64,000 bases of DNA, taken from the NCBI GenBank assembly GCA_029224185.1, contig CM055191.1, positions 25,985,805 to 26,049,804 on the forward strand. Direction: 5' to 3'. Source of the stretch: Karalla daura. Taxonomy: Eukaryota > Chordata > Actinopteri > Chaetodontiformes > Leiognathidae. The position numbers and the translations under genes are program-made. Shown here piece by piece: positions 63,611-64,000 of this stretch. The notes beneath the pieces were generated by a model, which ran no database searches, had not been told where the DNA came from, and worked only from the letters and a program-made list of their open reading frames with translations. Numbering within the stretch: position 1 is the stretch's first letter; every line of letters begins with the position of its first letter.

Positions 63611-64000
63611 GTGTCAGGGCGTTCTGGAGACTGTCCCCTACGGCGTGACAGTGAGCTCATATTCCAGATAGGTGAAAGCGCAGTCTCCATAGAGCCAAAT
63701 GTTTATCACTTGGCCAATTCGGCTCGTTCCCATAAGAATGAATGGGAAAAACAGAACTCCACAAACAAACATTCGCAACGTTGCCATACTTTGACTTTGA
63801 AACTTCATTTTCATTTCAAAAATTGAAGAATCTTGTGGTGTGTTTGTGTAGCGAGTTGCACGCTGATAGGTTGTATGGTTTTTCAGCAGCACCTCTTCTC
63901 GACGACCATGTGCTCAAGTTCCTGCTCCATTGTCTCCTCTGCTGACATGGTCATACAAAGTGATGAGGCGTCCACCTTCAATGCACCCCAGCAGATGGCA
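63611..64000 (+). repeat. Partial satellite unit at right window edge (unit 83)
   Basis: First 390 bp of an H1/M3 unit with GTGTAGCGAG, preceded by GACTGCGGCCAC at 63578. The same combination occurs at units 39 and 74, so another copy of segment B probably begins here and continues beyond the window. Confidence 0.9.

Larger units (their letters stand above)
1..64000 (+). repeat. Satellite DNA array, ~770-bp monomer, 83 phases, head to tail
   Basis: The same ~770-bp sequence recurs without interruption and always in one orientation. Using the G of GTGTCAGGGCG (or its one-base variants) as phase, units 1-83 start at 468, 1236, 2007, 2775, 3546, 4317, 5085, 5856, 6627, 7398, 8168, 8939, 9710, 10481, 11252, 12023, 12793, 13564, 14334, 15105, 15876, 16647, 17417, 18188, 18958, 19728, 20499, 21269, 22039, 22810, 23581, 24352, 25123, 25891, 26659, 27430, 28201, 28971, 29742, 30510, 31281, 32052, 32822, 33593, 34364, 35135, 35903, 36674, 37445, 38212, 38983, 39754, 40521, 41289, 42060, 42831, 43602, 44369, 45128, 45899, 46670, 47438, 48209, 48980, 49748, 50519, 51290, 52058, 52829, 53600, 54371, 55139, 55910, 56681, 57449, 58220, 58991, 59762, 60533, 61301, 62069, 62840 and 63611. 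Mean spacing is 770.0 bp. Length classes come from a 3-bp loss (ACTCCTCGCG to ACTCGCG), single-base losses (CCATGACCCCC; GGTTTCTC; TTGGAAAATAGG) and one 9-bp loss. A eukaryotic satellite is the only reasonable reading; the family name and species are unknown to me. Confidence 0.98.

Noticed and set aside
468..64000. 771 = 3 x 257, 768 = 3 x 256 and a 9-bp deletion: possible selection for reading frame
   Set aside because: 770- and 767-bp units are also frequent, and no frame is open through a whole unit. The multiples of three come from very few events.
1..64000. CRISPR array
   Set aside because: Repeats are ~770 bp and directly abutting, with no short repeat and unique spacer pattern.
1..64000. 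rRNA, 5S or snRNA gene cluster
   Set aside because: Tandem units of this size suggested it, but I found no stretch resembling 5S, 5.8S, U1, U2, U4, U5 or U6 on either strand by reading.
1..64000. CENP-B box
   Set aside because: No window in the monomer fits the core NTTCGNNNNANNCGGGN or its complement; TTCGCTC, TTCGGCTC and TTCGCAAC all fail at the following fixed bases.
1..64000. Transposon or viral insertion within the array
   Set aside because: The monomer phase is never interrupted; the largest length change between neighbouring phase points is 12 bp (771 to 759).

Overview
The whole 64 kb window is one uninterrupted, head-to-tail satellite DNA array. A single monomer of about 770 bp (771, 770, 768, 767 and one 759 bp forms) occurs in 83 phases; both window ends cut through a unit, so neither edge of the array is present. 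I see no unique sequence, no gene, no RNA gene I can name, no transposon insertion and no inverted unit. Long satellite arrays of this kind are typical of eukaryotic heterochromatin (centromeric, pericentromeric, subtelomeric or sex-chromosome blocks). I cannot name the species. A short dyad in each unit (TTCCCAT, 8-nt spacer, ATGGGAA) reminds me of motifs in fish repeats, but that is only a weak impression.

Units differ at a limited set of linked positions. Counting offset from the recurring GTGTCAGGGCG (first at 468), a head segment at offset about 105-150 has three alleles: H1 (TTCGGCTCGTTCCC), H2 (TTTGGCTTTTTCCC) and H3 (AAATAGGTTCTTTCCC). A middle segment at offset about 300-370 has four main alleles: M1 (GCCCAGGT), M2 (CTCAAGTACC), M3 (CTCAAGTTCC, with GTCCACC downstream) and M4 (CTCAGGTACC). 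Of the 83 heads I count about 51 H1, 16 H2 and 16 H3. Units are mosaics of these blocks.

Layout: 1-7.7 kb is only H1 units with M1 or M2, including a stretch of near-identical 771-bp monomers. 7.7-18.9 kb mixes H2 units and contains two overlapping long direct repeats (shifts 6166 and 4624 bp). 18.5-23.2 kb is a two-copy trimer (2311 bp). 22.8-35.2 kb holds a 5-unit repeat (shift 3851 bp). 36.7-47.2 kb is a 5-unit higher-order repeat (shift 3848 bp) with a trimer at its left. 48.2-52.8 kb is a trimer pair (2310 bp). 52.0-59.8 kb is a shortened, collinear copy of 22.8-35.2 kb. 59.8-64 kb is a mixed tail.

The window therefore reads as a record of satellite turnover: unequal exchange in whole-monomer steps (most often three), gene-conversion-like mosaicism inside units, and local homogenisation. 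Conserved dyads in every unit, and a Pol III B-box-like match in four variant units, are the only candidate functional signals found.
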